This document shows, in pieces, positions 28,100 through 37,208 of a stretch of 64,000 nt of DNA (position 1 is the first letter of the stretch; every line of letters begins with the position of its first letter). Below the pieces are notes generated by a model, which saw only the letters and a list, made by a program, of their open reading frames with translations, did no database searches and had not been told where the DNA came from. A program made the position numbers and the translations under genes. The stretch is taken from NCBI RefSeq assembly GCF_003243515.1, contig NZ_QFRA01000007.1, positions 1 to 64,000 of the forward strand. Reading direction: 5' to 3'. The DNA comes from Corynebacterium kroppenstedtii (GTDB taxonomy: Bacteria; Actinomycetota; Actinomycetes; Mycobacteriales; Mycobacteriaceae).

Positions 28100-28903
28100 T
28101 TAATTAATGAATAGTCGTGCAGGAGCAGATTCATGTGCTGCACACGCAACATCCAAAGCAGGGCTTAGTGTTCCTATATCGTCAACGGATGAATCGCAAC
28201 ACATCTTTACGCATTCGGCGATGTCTGGTCCCACCTCACTCACGACCTGTTGCGCACTGATATGGTCAGCCACGCTTAAACGAACCGCTGCGGAACAGGC
28301 TCCAGCTGCGAAAGAAAACAATTCACAGGACACCGCCATTTCCTGAGACAATCCATTGTGATGGTGAATAACTCCAGCGACTATTGCCTGGTTACCTATT
28401 ACATTTCCTCTGCGCATGTCGCTGATCAGTATTCCTAGCGGTGTGTCTTCAGTGGGATGCAACACATCGTCGGCCATCGACAATAACTGCTTGCCGACGC
28501 GCACACTCCCGCGTCGTGCATTGTCGCTAGGTTTTGTTGATAGCAGGACCTCGTCGATCATTCGAAGCGTCCCCGTTGTGAAGTGCGCAGAGATACTTGT
28601 GGGCATTGTGGCCGACGATGGTTGCCGCCAGTCCCGAGCCCACGTCCACGCTAAGGCCGTCGCAATGCCGTCGGTAGGGGCAACGACGTCGGTAATAAGC
28701 TCGCGAACGGTATCTGTGAGAGAAGCGCCGTCTAGCCAATGGCACTGAGATAGTCCTTCTAGCCCGTGGGAGAGCGTGTACATTCCCGAAGGAAACGCCG
28801 TGTCTGTCCATTGAAGGGCTGATAGGAACGCGGGAAACACGGATGGCTGTCCAGAACTATCAGTGGTGTTCACGGTTGCGTCGAGATTATTGGAAGAAGA
28901 CAT
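28100..28903 (-). CDS. ureF: Urease accessory protein UreF
   Basis: All-helical UreF, which bridges UreD and UreG and gates GTPase activity. It is 267 aa. Family features are LQWTDTAFPSGMYTLSHGLE near the N-terminus, MRRGNVIGNQAIVAG in the middle, and a helical C-terminus. It starts 28 nt after the ureB-ureC stop. Confidence 0.93.
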   Translation of the reverse strand: MSSSNNLDATVNTTDSSGQPSVFPAFLSALQWTDTAFPSGMYTLSHGLEGLSQCHWLDGASLTDTVRELITDVVAPTDGIATALAWTWARDWRQPSSATMPTSISAHFTTGTLRMIDEVLLSTKPSDNARRGSVRVGKQLLSMADDVLHPTEDTPLGILISDMRRGNVIGNQAIVAGVIHHHNGLSQEMAVSCELFSFAAGACSAAVRLSVADHISAQQVVSEVGPDIAECVKMCCDSSVDDIGTLSPALDVACAAHESAPARLFIN

Positions 28904-28931
28904 GATTCAAAGCTGTCACCGATGTGTCGCG

Positions 28932-31124
28932 TTAGAATAAGTAGTGCAGTTGAGCTAAGGGAAGCTTGTTAGCGGGCGCTATGCTGAGCGGTTCACCGTC
29001 GGCCCGAACCTCGTAAGTATCGGGGTCGACGGTGATCTCCGGTAGCTCAGAGTTCCTCACCATGTCTTTCTTTCCGATGTGTCGGCAGCCGTGAACGGGC
29101 AAAACTGTGCTGGTGAGGCCCAGCTTGGCGGGCACACCGTCGTTAATAGCCTCGGAAGACATGAACGTGATCCGGCTGTGGGAAAGCGCGTGACCGCGAT
29201 TGCCAAACATGGGTCGGTACACGACTGGCTCCGGAGTGGGGAGAGAAGCATTGGGGTCGCCCATCAGGGACCAACAAATGTGACCGCTGCGGATCACGAG
29301 CTGTGGCTTTGCAGCAACCGACGACACCGGCCACAGAACAATGTCCGCGACTTTTCCGACTTCCAATGACCCGATGTAGTCGTTGACCCCGGCGGCGATC
29401 GCGGAATTGCACGTCACTTTAGCGACGTAGCGGAGGACACGATGGTTGTCATTACGGGAGGTGGACTTTGCGTCGGCCTCGGAGTCTGTTGACTCAACGG
29501 ATGCGGATTGCCCAGGGCCTGGTTGGCGATCCTCGGGGAGGGGGCCGAGCTCTGCTTTGCAATGGTGTGCAGTTTGGAAAGCACGGGTCCAGGTCTCCCC
29601 AACACGTCCCATCGCTTGCGAATCTGAACTGAAAATTGAAATGACCCCTCTATCGTGAAGAACCGTTTCAGCAGCGATAGTTTCGGGTCTGACGCGGGAT
29701 TCCGCGAAAGATACGTCCTCCGGAATGTCATGAGACAGATGGTGACAAACCATCACCATGTCGAGGAGCTCTTCGGCACTATTGACCGTGTAGGGGAGAG
29801 TGGGGTTCGTTGACGCGGGGAGCGCCGAAGGCATTACCGTCACACGGAGGATATCGGGTGCATGGCCCCCACCAGCGCCTTCGGAGTGGAAGGTGTGAAT
29901 GGTTCGGTCCCCGATGGCATCGCGAGTGTCTTCGAAGAATCCGCTTTCGTTTAGCGTGTCAGTATGGATGGCAAGCTGAACATCGTGCTTGTCGCAGACC
30001 TTGAGAGCGTTATCAATCACGGCTGGTGTTGCTCCCCAGTCTTCATGAATCTTTAATCCTGCGGCCCCAGCTGCAATTTGCGACTCTAAAGCTTCGGGAA
30101 GCGAGCCCGATCCTTTGCCAAGCACTCCGATATTGACCGGCATATCGTCGGCAGCTCGCAGCATCATGCCGATGGAACTTTCTCCCGGCGTGCAAGTAGT
30201 TCCTTTTGTTCCTTCGGCAGGACCGGTTCCGCCGCCGAAAAACGTCGTAATTCCGTTTGATAATCCTTCTTCGGCTTGCTGAGGAGAAATAAAATGGATA
30301 TGCGAATCAATCCCACCGGCAGTCACAATTCGGTGTTCGCCTGCGATAACTTCGGTGTTGGGCCCAATGATTAGCTGAGGGTCAACGCCATCCTGGGTAT
30401 GCGGGTTCCCTGCCTTGCCAATTCCGACAATTCGCCCATCTTTAATCCCGATATCGGCCTTAATAATCCCCGTCATTGCATCAACGATGAGCGCGCTCGT
30501 AATAACAGTGTCGACGGATTCTGCATCAGAAGCTTGAGGGTCCTGTGCCATCCCATCTCGAATGGCTTTGCCACCGCCATACACCGATTCGTCCCCATAC
30601 GATCGCGAATTAGCGTCATCAGTTAATTCGATAATGAGGTTGGTATCGGCTAGCTGAATGCGGTCGCCCGTCGTCGGGCCATAAATGGAACCATATTCCG
30701 CTTTGGAAATAGAGTACGGTCCTCGGTCGGCGGGCAACTCGTCGTCAGGTACAGATTCTGTTTTAAAACCGCGCTCCTGTGCGCGCTGGAAACCCCGCTC
30801 ACGAATGGCAGGATCGTCGAGGGCACCTTCCGCCAAAGCACTAAAGCCATGCAGGATTCTGCGCCCACCAAAATCAACTAATTGAACTTCTTTCGAATCG
30901 CCGGGCTCGAATCGGACAGCTAATCCCGCTGGAATATTGAGGTGCATACCCCATGCCCGATGACGGTCGAAGAGTAGCTCGCGATTGGCTTCGAAGAAAT
31001 GGAAATGGCTTCCCACTTGTACGGCTCGGTCCCCGGTATTGGTGACGCGTAGCGTGAGTGTCCTTTTACCCGGGTTAATAGTGATTGTTCCGTCGTCGTA
31101 GATATATCTATTTGCAGTGCTCAT
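28932..31124 (-). CDS. ureB-ureC: Urease beta-alpha fusion protein (UreB-UreC)
   Basis: Catalytic urease chain that hydrolyses urea to ammonia and carbamate. A single 730-aa frame holds UreB (about residues 1-118, from DGTITINPGKRTLTL to FGGRRILHGFS), a linker of about 20 residues, and UreC (from about 140). Nickel and active-site blocks are intact: DSHIHFISPQQ, the carbamylated Lys in GAAGLKIHEDWG, HTDTLNESGF, HSEGAGGGHAPD, MVCHHLS and SSDSQAMGRVGE. A polar insert of about 25 residues (GPGQSASVESTDSEADA) sits between GPLPEDR and the conserved RNDNHRVLRYVAK. ureB and ureC are normally separate in actinobacteria; fusions of UreA with UreB are the better-known type. Confidence 0.94.
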   Translation of the reverse strand: MSTANRYIYDDGTITINPGKRTLTLRVTNTGDRAVQVGSHFHFFEANRELLFDRHRAWGMHLNIPAGLAVRFEPGDSKEVQLVDFGGRRILHGFSALAEGALDDPAIRERGFQRAQERGFKTESVPDDELPADRGPYSISKAEYGSIYGPTTGDRIQLADTNLIIELTDDANSRSYGDESVYGGGKAIRDGMAQDPQASDAESVDTVITSALIVDAMTGIIKADIGIKDGRIVGIGKAGNPHTQDGVDPQLIIGPNTEVIAGEHRIVTAGGIDSHIHFISPQQAEEGLSNGITTFFGGGTGPAEGTKGTTCTPGESSIGMMLRAADDMPVNIGVLGKGSGSLPEALESQIAAGAAGLKIHEDWGATPAVIDNALKVCDKHDVQLAIHTDTLNESGFFEDTRDAIGDRTIHTFHSEGAGGGHAPDILRVTVMPSALPASTNPTLPYTVNSAEELLDMVMVCHHLSHDIPEDVSFAESRVRPETIAAETVLHDRGVISIFSSDSQAMGRVGETWTRAFQTAHHCKAELGPLPEDRQPGPGQSASVESTDSEADAKSTSRNDNHRVLRYVAKVTCNSAIAAGVNDYIGSLEVGKVADIVLWPVSSVAAKPQLVIRSGHICWSLMGDPNASLPTPEPVVYRPMFGNRGHALSHSRITFMSSEAINDGVPAKLGLTSTVLPVHGCRHIGKKDMVRNSELPEITVDPDTYEVRADGEPLSIAPANKLPLAQLHYLF

Positions 31125-31157
31125 GATGTCCTCGTGATGGCGTGGCGATTTATTGTT

Positions 31158-32324
31158 CTAACGGCCCTGAGACGAGCCCGTTTCGTGTTCGTGAAGGTAG
31201 TTGTGTGAGTGGTCGTGGGAATGCGTATACGAGTGCGTATGGGGGTGAGGGTGGTGGTGTGAATGAGTGTGACTGTGTGGGTGACTATGTGGATGTGAAT
31301 GCGAATGGCTATGCCCGCCCTCGCTGTCATCCTCATCATGCGCATGGCTATGAGCGAAGCCCGAATCATGATCAGCCCACAGTGCCTCTTCCAACCCCAC
31401 GACAGGGAAGAACTGGCCACCCTGGCGTGATGACGGATTGTCAGAGGATTGATTGCCATCAATGCCATGAGCTGCATCGTTCCCCGCCGAGGAATTGAAT
31501 ACGTCAGCAGCAGCGTCGCGAGCCCGAACAACATTTGTCTCAATCAGCACTGCGAGCGCTGACGGTGACCATAATGAGACCTCGTGATAGCTTCGTCCAT
31601 CAGCTTGATGACCGTCCTTATTTGGTGGCAGAAGGTCTGTTCTAAGAACGACGATTCGCTCCACCTCGGACTCGTTCGCCTGTTCGTTCATCTGGTCCTC
31701 GAGGAGAATCTCAGCACGGTGAATAGCCTCGGGAAGGCTCGGAGCCGCTCCATCAAATGCCACAGAGGTCTCAGAATTGCTGTACTGCCATGCCAGCCGA
31801 GCATCACGAAACAGATCAGCGTCGAAAAAAGGATCTAAGGCTACTGATACGAAGACGTACGAATGGGCTGGATGGGAGCGCATGTTTGCGCGTAGAGCCG
31901 ATACGCGTGTCGTTGAGTTCCCGATCGGGTCAGAAAGAATCACTCGCGCCGAGGGGCGCCTGTGTTTCCACCATTGGATTGCTTGCGCTAGTGCTGTAAT
32001 GCTGTGGAGGTCTCGTCCTGCGGTCATGGGGATGATGACAGTGGGAGGCTGATCATCGGGCGAGGTCGACGACGAATGGCCATCGGCGTTTGAAGGATCC
32101 TCGTGATGTGCGGCAGTGAGAGCTTGAGCTACTTCACTTGTTGAGTGAGCGAGAACGATCGGCTCGAGATTATGACCGCGTGGCATAGCACCATGGGGCG
32201 CTGAGCTCGTTCCCACTGCGTGTTTGTCAGTTACATCGACTAGACGGAACTGATGGAGTCGGCTGGTTGCTTCGCGAATGAGCTCGTCATTGTTGGCTTC
32301 GGCGCCACAAAAAAGAATGATCAT
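31158..32324 (-). CDS. CbiX-like protein with a histidine-rich tail, in the ureE position
   Basis: 388-aa protein between ureA and ureB-ureC. The body looks like a degenerate two-repeat sirohydrochlorin cobalto/ferro-chelatase (CbiX type): TVIIPMTAGRDLHSITALA then ARVILSDPIGNST, and in the second half RIVVLRTDLLPP then SLWSPSALAVLIE. The usual N-terminal GHGS is CGAEAN, so the first metal-binding His is lost. The last 66 residues hold about 24 histidines, mostly as HSH, HPH and HTH. No ureE homologue is visible in the operon. I infer nickel binding, as a store or UreE-like chaperone; chelatase activity is doubtful. The homology call is by eye and uncertain. Confidence 0.6.
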   Translation of the reverse strand: MIILFCGAEANNDELIREATSRLHQFRLVDVTDKHAVGTSSAPHGAMPRGHNLEPIVLAHSTSEVAQALTAAHHEDPSNADGHSSSTSPDDQPPTVIIPMTAGRDLHSITALAQAIQWWKHRRPSARVILSDPIGNSTTRVSALRANMRSHPAHSYVFVSVALDPFFDADLFRDARLAWQYSNSETSVAFDGAAPSLPEAIHRAEILLEDQMNEQANESEVERIVVLRTDLLPPNKDGHQADGRSYHEVSLWSPSALAVLIETNVVRARDAAADVFNSSAGNDAAHGIDGNQSSDNPSSRQGGQFFPVVGLEEALWADHDSGFAHSHAHDEDDSEGGHSHSHSHPHSHPHSHTHSHHHPHPHTHSYTHSHDHSHNYLHEHETGSSQGR

Positions 32325-32342
32325 CGGTAGTTCCCGGCGCGT

Positions 32343-32648
32343 CTAGTGGCGGATGGGGTCGTGGACGGAGACGAGTTTTGTTCCGTCGGGAAAAGTCGCT
32401 TCTACCTGGACCAGAGAGACCATGTCTGGGACTTCGTCCAGCACCTCGTCGGCAGTGAGGACCGTCGTCCCGATGTGCATTGCTTCGGCCACGCTCTTCC
32501 CATCGCGTGCTGCTTCTATGACGGCGTCGGAAATTAGAGCAATCGCTTCGGGGTGGTTGAGTTTAACACCCCGTTCCCGTCGGCGTTGAGCCACTTGAGC
32601 TGCAAGAAATACTAATAATTTATCTGTCTCACGAGGAGAGAGATTCAT
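32343..32648 (-). CDS. ureA: Urease gamma subunit
   Basis: Small structural subunit of urease, 101 aa, the normal length. Typical blocks: MNLSPRETDKLLVFLAAQVA, KLNHPEAIALISDAV, EGARDGKSV-like (EAARDGKSVAEAM), and FPDGTKLVSVHDPI at the end. It is the first gene of the minus-strand urease operon; the 135-nt gap to the next gene upstream must contain the operon promoter, but no clear -35/-10 pair or known nitrogen-regulator site was found there. Confidence 0.97.
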   Translation of the reverse strand: MNLSPRETDKLLVFLAAQVAQRRRERGVKLNHPEAIALISDAVIEAARDGKSVAEAMHIGTTVLTADEVLDEVPDMVSLVQVEATFPDGTKLVSVHDPIRH

Positions 32649-32783
32649 TGATATGGCTCCTTACGCGCGCAACAAAGCTCCGGGTGTGATGTGTACAACC
32701 CTGGCTCGGCATGATGGTCGCCACTCACTCTGCCATCATGTGAAGAATGAATCGTTGGTTTTATGTTGCGAGTATGTAAATCT

Positions 32784-34121
32784 TTACCGAAGAGCCGGAT
32801 TGTATTTCAGTGAATTACGGCGGTACGTCAATTCCCCAGCGATACGAACTGAATCAGCCAGTCGACCTTCCTCGCGCAATTGGCTAAGCCTTTTCGACAT
32901 GCGCTGCCGGATATTTTCTGGCGAAATGGTGTTCAGATATACCTTGGTCGATCCCTCGAAACCGGCAAGGTTTGATGCTCGCCATTTGATCATTACTCGC
33001 CATGGCATAGGGATATCGAGGTCAATTGGTTTGTGGTGCCATTCCTCGTTACACGGAACGTCTGAGCCGGTTGCCGCGTGGCATGCGTGAATGAGGTCGC
33101 TCATGTCCCGCATTTCTTCTTCGCTGAGCTTCCACGGTTCACAGGTTGCTGATCGAGAGTAAATCTCGATAGTCGGGTAGCGGTGCCCGAACCCAGCGAA
33201 AGCGATGGCATGGGTGTTCTCAGCGATGACTAGATTGTGATAGCCGGCGTAATCAACGGCCCATTCGTTGTACATATTGGGGTTGGACCGTAGCCGCGCG
33301 ATTTCGAGTTCGGCTTGCGCGCTTCGCTCGTCGATAGCGACGAGTTGCTTGTGCAAGTGGTCGAAACTTGCCCCCGCAGGCTTCAGCCAGTTTTGGAACA
33401 CGGCCACATATCGTGCGTAGCGGTTGCGTGAATAGAGGTCACGCATTGCGTCAGCAGTGAAGTTGATGAATTGGTAGTGCTCTTCCGGCGTTAGCGTGCC
33501 GCTGGAGGCGAGTTGGCGGCTCGAGGTGGCGTCGTCAGTGAAGTGCCGACGGGCCACGATGACGTCGTGTCCACCAGCAAAATAGGCGGGGGCACGCTTG
33601 AGAAGTTCGGTCTCTGGCGTGTCCTTGATTTCCGATTCCGGTGTTCCCGCAGAGCGCAGACGTGTCGCGATAATGTTCAGTACATGCTGCCTTCCGGCAG
33701 GTTCGCTGAGGTAATCGTTCATGTGCGTTGAGGTCTCCGGATCCATCGCGAATCCGTGGTTTGCGCGCCAATATTCGTACCCGAGAATCTCGAAGAGGTT
33801 AGGAACGCGCCGGAACTCGGCGACTGAGTCATCTAGTTGACCCTCTTTTAAACGGTAGAGGGTTGTCCACTTGTTATTGTCGACGACAACTCGCGCTTTC
33901 TCCGGAGGAGTCTCTCTGTATCGCGCGGAACAAAATGCGCACTCATGGTCGCGATCGTGCGCAGTGACCGGGTGCTCTTCTGGGGTGGGGTGCGAGATTG
34001 GTCGGTTCCCGCGCCCGGGTACAGTCCACACTTCGGTTCCTATAAAAGGGTTGACCTGCTTGATGGTTCCATCGGCAAGAGTTGTTAGAGGTGCGAGAGG
34101 CAGGGCGACAGGAGTACTCAC
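32784..34121 (-). CDS. DUF4921 / GalT-like nucleotidyltransferase-family protein
   Basis: 445-aa cytoplasmic protein of the HIT/galactose-1-phosphate uridylyltransferase superfamily. A zinc-type CxxC is present (HECAFCSARY), and the nucleotide-transfer region FDHLHKQLVAID resembles the HxHxQ of GalT. Typical actinobacterial relatives are annotated DUF4921. The substrate is unknown. It is divergent from thrE and convergent with nothing; the downstream neighbour on its strand is the urease operon, from which a 135-nt gap separates it. Confidence 0.8.
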   Translation of the reverse strand: MSTPVALPLAPLTTLADGTIKQVNPFIGTEVWTVPGRGNRPISHPTPEEHPVTAHDRDHECAFCSARYRETPPEKARVVVDNNKWTTLYRLKEGQLDDSVAEFRRVPNLFEILGYEYWRANHGFAMDPETSTHMNDYLSEPAGRQHVLNIIATRLRSAGTPESEIKDTPETELLKRAPAYFAGGHDVIVARRHFTDDATSSRQLASSGTLTPEEHYQFINFTADAMRDLYSRNRYARYVAVFQNWLKPAGASFDHLHKQLVAIDERSAQAELEIARLRSNPNMYNEWAVDYAGYHNLVIAENTHAIAFAGFGHRYPTIEIYSRSATCEPWKLSEEEMRDMSDLIHACHAATGSDVPCNEEWHHKPIDLDIPMPWRVMIKWRASNLAGFEGSTKVYLNTISPENIRQRMSKRLSQLREEGRLADSVRIAGELTYRRNSLKYNPALR

Positions 34122-34345
34122 GAGCGAAAACTTTAGCCGGTGGATGACATGATCGCGACCCTGGTTCCCGACGACATGACGGAGCCGTTTCGTCGCTCGT
34201 GCGTACGTCGGTGTTTAATTCGCGCTTATGTCGGTGTTAAATGAGCACGGTTGCTAAAACATTGTTGGACAGTGTTGGTCATTTCTTGTTTCGTCGGAAA
34301 AAAGAAGAAAAGACAACGGCTAAAGACATTAAAGGGCGATGAACA

Positions 34346-35668
34346 GTGGATACTGAAGGTCAGCAGCTTATGCCCCACGAGCGTGACCCCCGTATGGGGA
34401 TCGATGCGGATGCGGTGTTGCGCGTGGGTGAGATCTTGCTCTCTGCTGGGACCGACGTATATCGAGTTATTCGGGCGATGAAACGCACGGCCCGGTCCTT
34501 GGGCTTCGATCGGTTCGACGCGTCGATCACGATGTCGAGTATCCGCTTTACCGGGCGCAGAGGGAATAATTTCCGAACGGAGATCAGTACTTTAGAGAAG
34601 TACGGCGTCGATTCTTCTCTTATTGAAGCTGTCGAAGATCTGACTCACCACCTTCCCTCTGAAATTACCGCAGAGTGGGTCCACGAAAAGCTCGATAAAA
34701 TAGAAAACAATCGACGAAACAGGTGGAGTCGGGTTGCACTTGCCTGTGCTGCGGCGGTGGCATGTTCGGCGTTCGCAATTTTAAATCGGTTTAGTTTTGA
34801 TTCGGCTGTAGCAGTTGCTTTTAGCGCTTTGTGCGGCCAAACAGTAAGGATGTCTTTTGCGCGTAAGCGTTTCAATCAATTAGGGACGACGGCAGTTTCG
34901 GGCATAGTTGCTTGTCTGGTGTATTTCGGTTTAAGCCAGCTCTTTTTTGTGACTCCCTGGGGGCGGTCAGAGCAGACTCTGGGCCAGGGCTATGTGGCGG
35001 CTATGTTGTTCTTGATTCCAGGATTTCCGCTGTTTACTGCTTTGGTTGACCTGGCCAGATTAGATATCGCCGCGGGGTGGGAGCGCTTTGTTTACGCTTT
35101 CGAGATCATTGTTTCAGCAACCATGGCGGCGTGGATTGTCTCCGCATGCACGGGTCTTGAGCCGTCAGTGCCGGCTCAAAGTGGGACGACCGAGTGGTCA
35201 TGGCTTATCGTTGCCGGAATAGCCAGTATTTGTGGTGTTGCCGGTTTCGCCATGCTTTTCAATTCATCACGACGAATGATTGCTATTGCAGCGGTAGTGG
35301 GTGCGATTGCGAACGTCGTTAAATTTACCTGCTTATTCATAGGAATTCCGACGCAGGTTGCGGGGTTAATTGGGGGACTGTGCGTCGGATTAATAGCTAA
35401 TCTAATTCGTGATCGCTCGTATATTCCACGTATCACGGTGACGATACCGGCAGTCGTCATCATGATTCCAGGGACGGAAATGTTCCGAGGAATTTATTAC
35501 CTTAATGACGGCAATATTAACGACGCGCTCACTCACACGGTGACAGCATCGTTGCAGGTTTTTGCCATTGCGGCGGGTCTGGTTATTGCGCGGCTCGTTG
35601 CCGATGACTCTTGGGCTCGGCATCGGTATATCGATTTTGCGCGTCGTCCCGATCATTCGGCTGATTAA
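34346..35668 (+). CDS. thrE: ThrE-type threonine/serine exporter
   Basis: Inner-membrane exporter of threonine and serine, first described in C. glutamicum. It has 440 aa. The N-terminal about 130 residues form the soluble DUF1212-type domain (VLRVGEILLSAGTDVYRV; ASITMSSIRFT). About ten hydrophobic segments follow, including LIPGFPLFTALVDLARLD and the second-half ThrE_2 block VVIMIPGTEMFRGIYY. Start GTG 34346 (ATG 34370 is possible). The 224-nt gap upstream is shared with the divergent DUF4921 gene and contains two copies of GTCGGTGTT. Confidence 0.9.
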   Translation: MDTEGQQLMPHERDPRMGIDADAVLRVGEILLSAGTDVYRVIRAMKRTARSLGFDRFDASITMSSIRFTGRRGNNFRTEISTLEKYGVDSSLIEAVEDLTHHLPSEITAEWVHEKLDKIENNRRNRWSRVALACAAAVACSAFAILNRFSFDSAVAVAFSALCGQTVRMSFARKRFNQLGTTAVSGIVACLVYFGLSQLFFVTPWGRSEQTLGQGYVAAMLFLIPGFPLFTALVDLARLDIAAGWERFVYAFEIIVSATMAAWIVSACTGLEPSVPAQSGTTEWSWLIVAGIASICGVAGFAMLFNSSRRMIAIAAVVGAIANVVKFTCLFIGIPTQVAGLIGGLCVGLIANLIRDRSYIPRITVTIPAVVIMIPGTEMFRGIYYLNDGNINDALTHTVTASLQVFAIAAGLVIARLVADDSWARHRYIDFARRPDHSAD

Positions 35669-35912
35669 AAGGTGCGTAAGCATACCTAAGAGCGAAGTTA
35701 CGACGGTTGCGAAAATGCTGGTAGCAGGGGAGGTGGCTACAACCGAATGGGGGATGAGTTGTGGCCGGTAAAAGCCGTGGTGGCGGAGGTTATGGAGCCG
35801 TAGTCACCCGCCACTGCTTAATGAGTTTAGCTGCAGATTCGCTGTGATTTCTGTTTGGTGATGCTATCATTTTAGAATTAGTCGTCCCTTGGCACCCCTG
35901 GAAGAAGGAAAA

Positions 35913-36800
35913 ATGAAATCTCCGAAGAAGATCGTCGGTTCGCTTGCTTTGGCTGTGTGTACAGCAGTAATGGGAGCTGTGGCATCTACACCAACTGCTA
36001 GCGCTCTTGAACAAGGTGACAAATACGTCGCATTGGGTGACTCGTACGCTTCGGTGGGTTCATTGACCACTCCGCAGCTCACCAAGAACCCGGGGTGTGT
36101 GGCATCCACTGATAACTACGCTCACAAATTGGCTCAGCAACGTGAACTCCAACTGGATGACGCAACATGCGCGTGGGCATTCACGTTCAACTAAGACTTG
36201 CCTCAGAACCATGCCCTTCCATTCTCTGCCTTGACGGGACAACGCGAGCGTGTCACGCCCGATACAAAATTGGTGACTCTCACACTCGGTGGTAACGACG
36301 CCGGTACAGCGTTTGCCTTCCCTGCATGCTTCTTCCGGGCTGTGACCGGGCTAGGCGTGGACTGCCGAACGAGCACCCAGGCAATCATGAAGCAGTCGAT
36401 TTACGGACCCGGTCCTGACGGCCGTATCCTGCTGCAGCGTGAAGTTGACATTATCAACGACATCAAGCACCGCGCTCCGAATGCGGAGGTCGTGATCACT
36501 GGATACATGAACGCTGCGAAAGCCGACATCTGGTGCCTCAATGATGGTGTCGCTACCCGTGATGAACGTGCGTACGTTGCAGAGACCATCGACGAAGTGA
36601 ACAACGTCATGAAGGAAGCTGCTCAGCAAACTGGCGTGAAGTATGTTGCTCCTCCGAACGAGGAGAAGGGTTGGTGCGATGGTGGCATCGGCAGCCAGTC
36701 AAGCAGCTCGTTGCTTGGTCTGCCCGATAACACGCTCCCCATCCACCCAACCGCTGCTGGTCAGCAACGTATGGCCGATGCGATCTCTGCACAGGTCTAA
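35913..36800 (+). pseudogene. Secreted SGNH/GDSL esterase gene interrupted by an in-frame TAA
   Basis: Secreted lipase/esterase-type gene. From ATG 35913 (GAAGGAA before it) there is a signal peptide ending about STPTASA, then the catalytic-Ser block ALGDSYASVGS. A TAA at 36192-36194 stops the frame after 93 residues (CAWAFTFN). The same frame resumes at once (DLPQNHALPF) and holds the block III motif TLGGNDAG and the C-terminal catalytic Asp/His region LPIHPTAAGQQRMAD. Removing the stop gives one normal-length enzyme of about 295 aa. It is either a recent nonsense mutation, readthrough, or a base-call error. No frameshift is needed. Confidence 0.85.
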
Positions 36801-36980
36801 ATCAGGTAGAAGTACAGTCCTCTAACTATTCGGGACTCAACTCGCGGTAGTACAGGATGTGGAACTAGTTTGGTTAAAATTCCCACCCTGACCGGCCGAT
36901 TTCTTTGTTGAAGTAGGGTCCCGTATACTTCTTCCTCGTGTTCGTCGGAGACGGTAAGCAATCGCATCCGCCGGACCTCA
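36801..36980. other. Gap upstream of the tRNA gene, no gene seen
   Basis: Between the esterase stop and the tRNA. It holds presumed promoter sequence for the tRNA (a GTATACTTC stretch near 36922 could be a -10). No convincing reading frame or repeat is seen; the 36801-37208 interval otherwise contains only the tRNA and its flank. Confidence 0.5.
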
Positions 36981-37054
36981 GCCCCGGTAGCCCAATTGGC
37001 AGAGGCAACGGATTCAAAACCCGTCCAGTGTGAGTTCGAGTCTCACCCGGGGCA
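36981..37054 (+). tRNA. leuX: tRNA-Leu (CAA anticodon), 74 nt with short variable loop
   Basis: Cloverleaf is readable by eye: acceptor GCCCCGG/CCGGGGC, D stem GCC/GGC, anticodon stem ACGGA/CCCGT (with one A-C mismatch next to the loop), loop TTCAAAA with anticodon CAA at 37015-37017, variable region CCAGT (5 nt), T stem GTGAG/CTCAC with loop TTCGAGT, discriminator A. CCA is not encoded. CAA reads UUG (Leu), but leucine tRNAs normally have a long variable arm; this one is class I-like. I recall that M. tuberculosis leuX is also about 74 nt, so this may be an actinobacterial trait. Confidence 0.85.
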
Positions 37055-37208
37055 CTAGTCTTTTTCACCGTTTTACCAGCGGTTTTTAATGGGGGATCAT
37101 CAATAGCTTATTGCTTCACAGGTCTGTTTTACGAGTGATAACAGTCGCAGCCTCCGCCCACACGATATCGATAGCGCACCGTTCTGTTCCATTTCGTACG
37201 ATGGGATC

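Noticed and set aside
31200..31330. Short repeated units resembling a CRISPR or DNA repeat array
   Set aside because: The repeats are GTG/GAG-type codon repeats that encode the His-rich tail; there are no spacers.
31121..31543. Threonine/isoleucine/arginine-rich frame on the minus strand
   Set aside because: It is the other frame of the histidine-repeat coding stretch; the repeat itself creates the long open frame.
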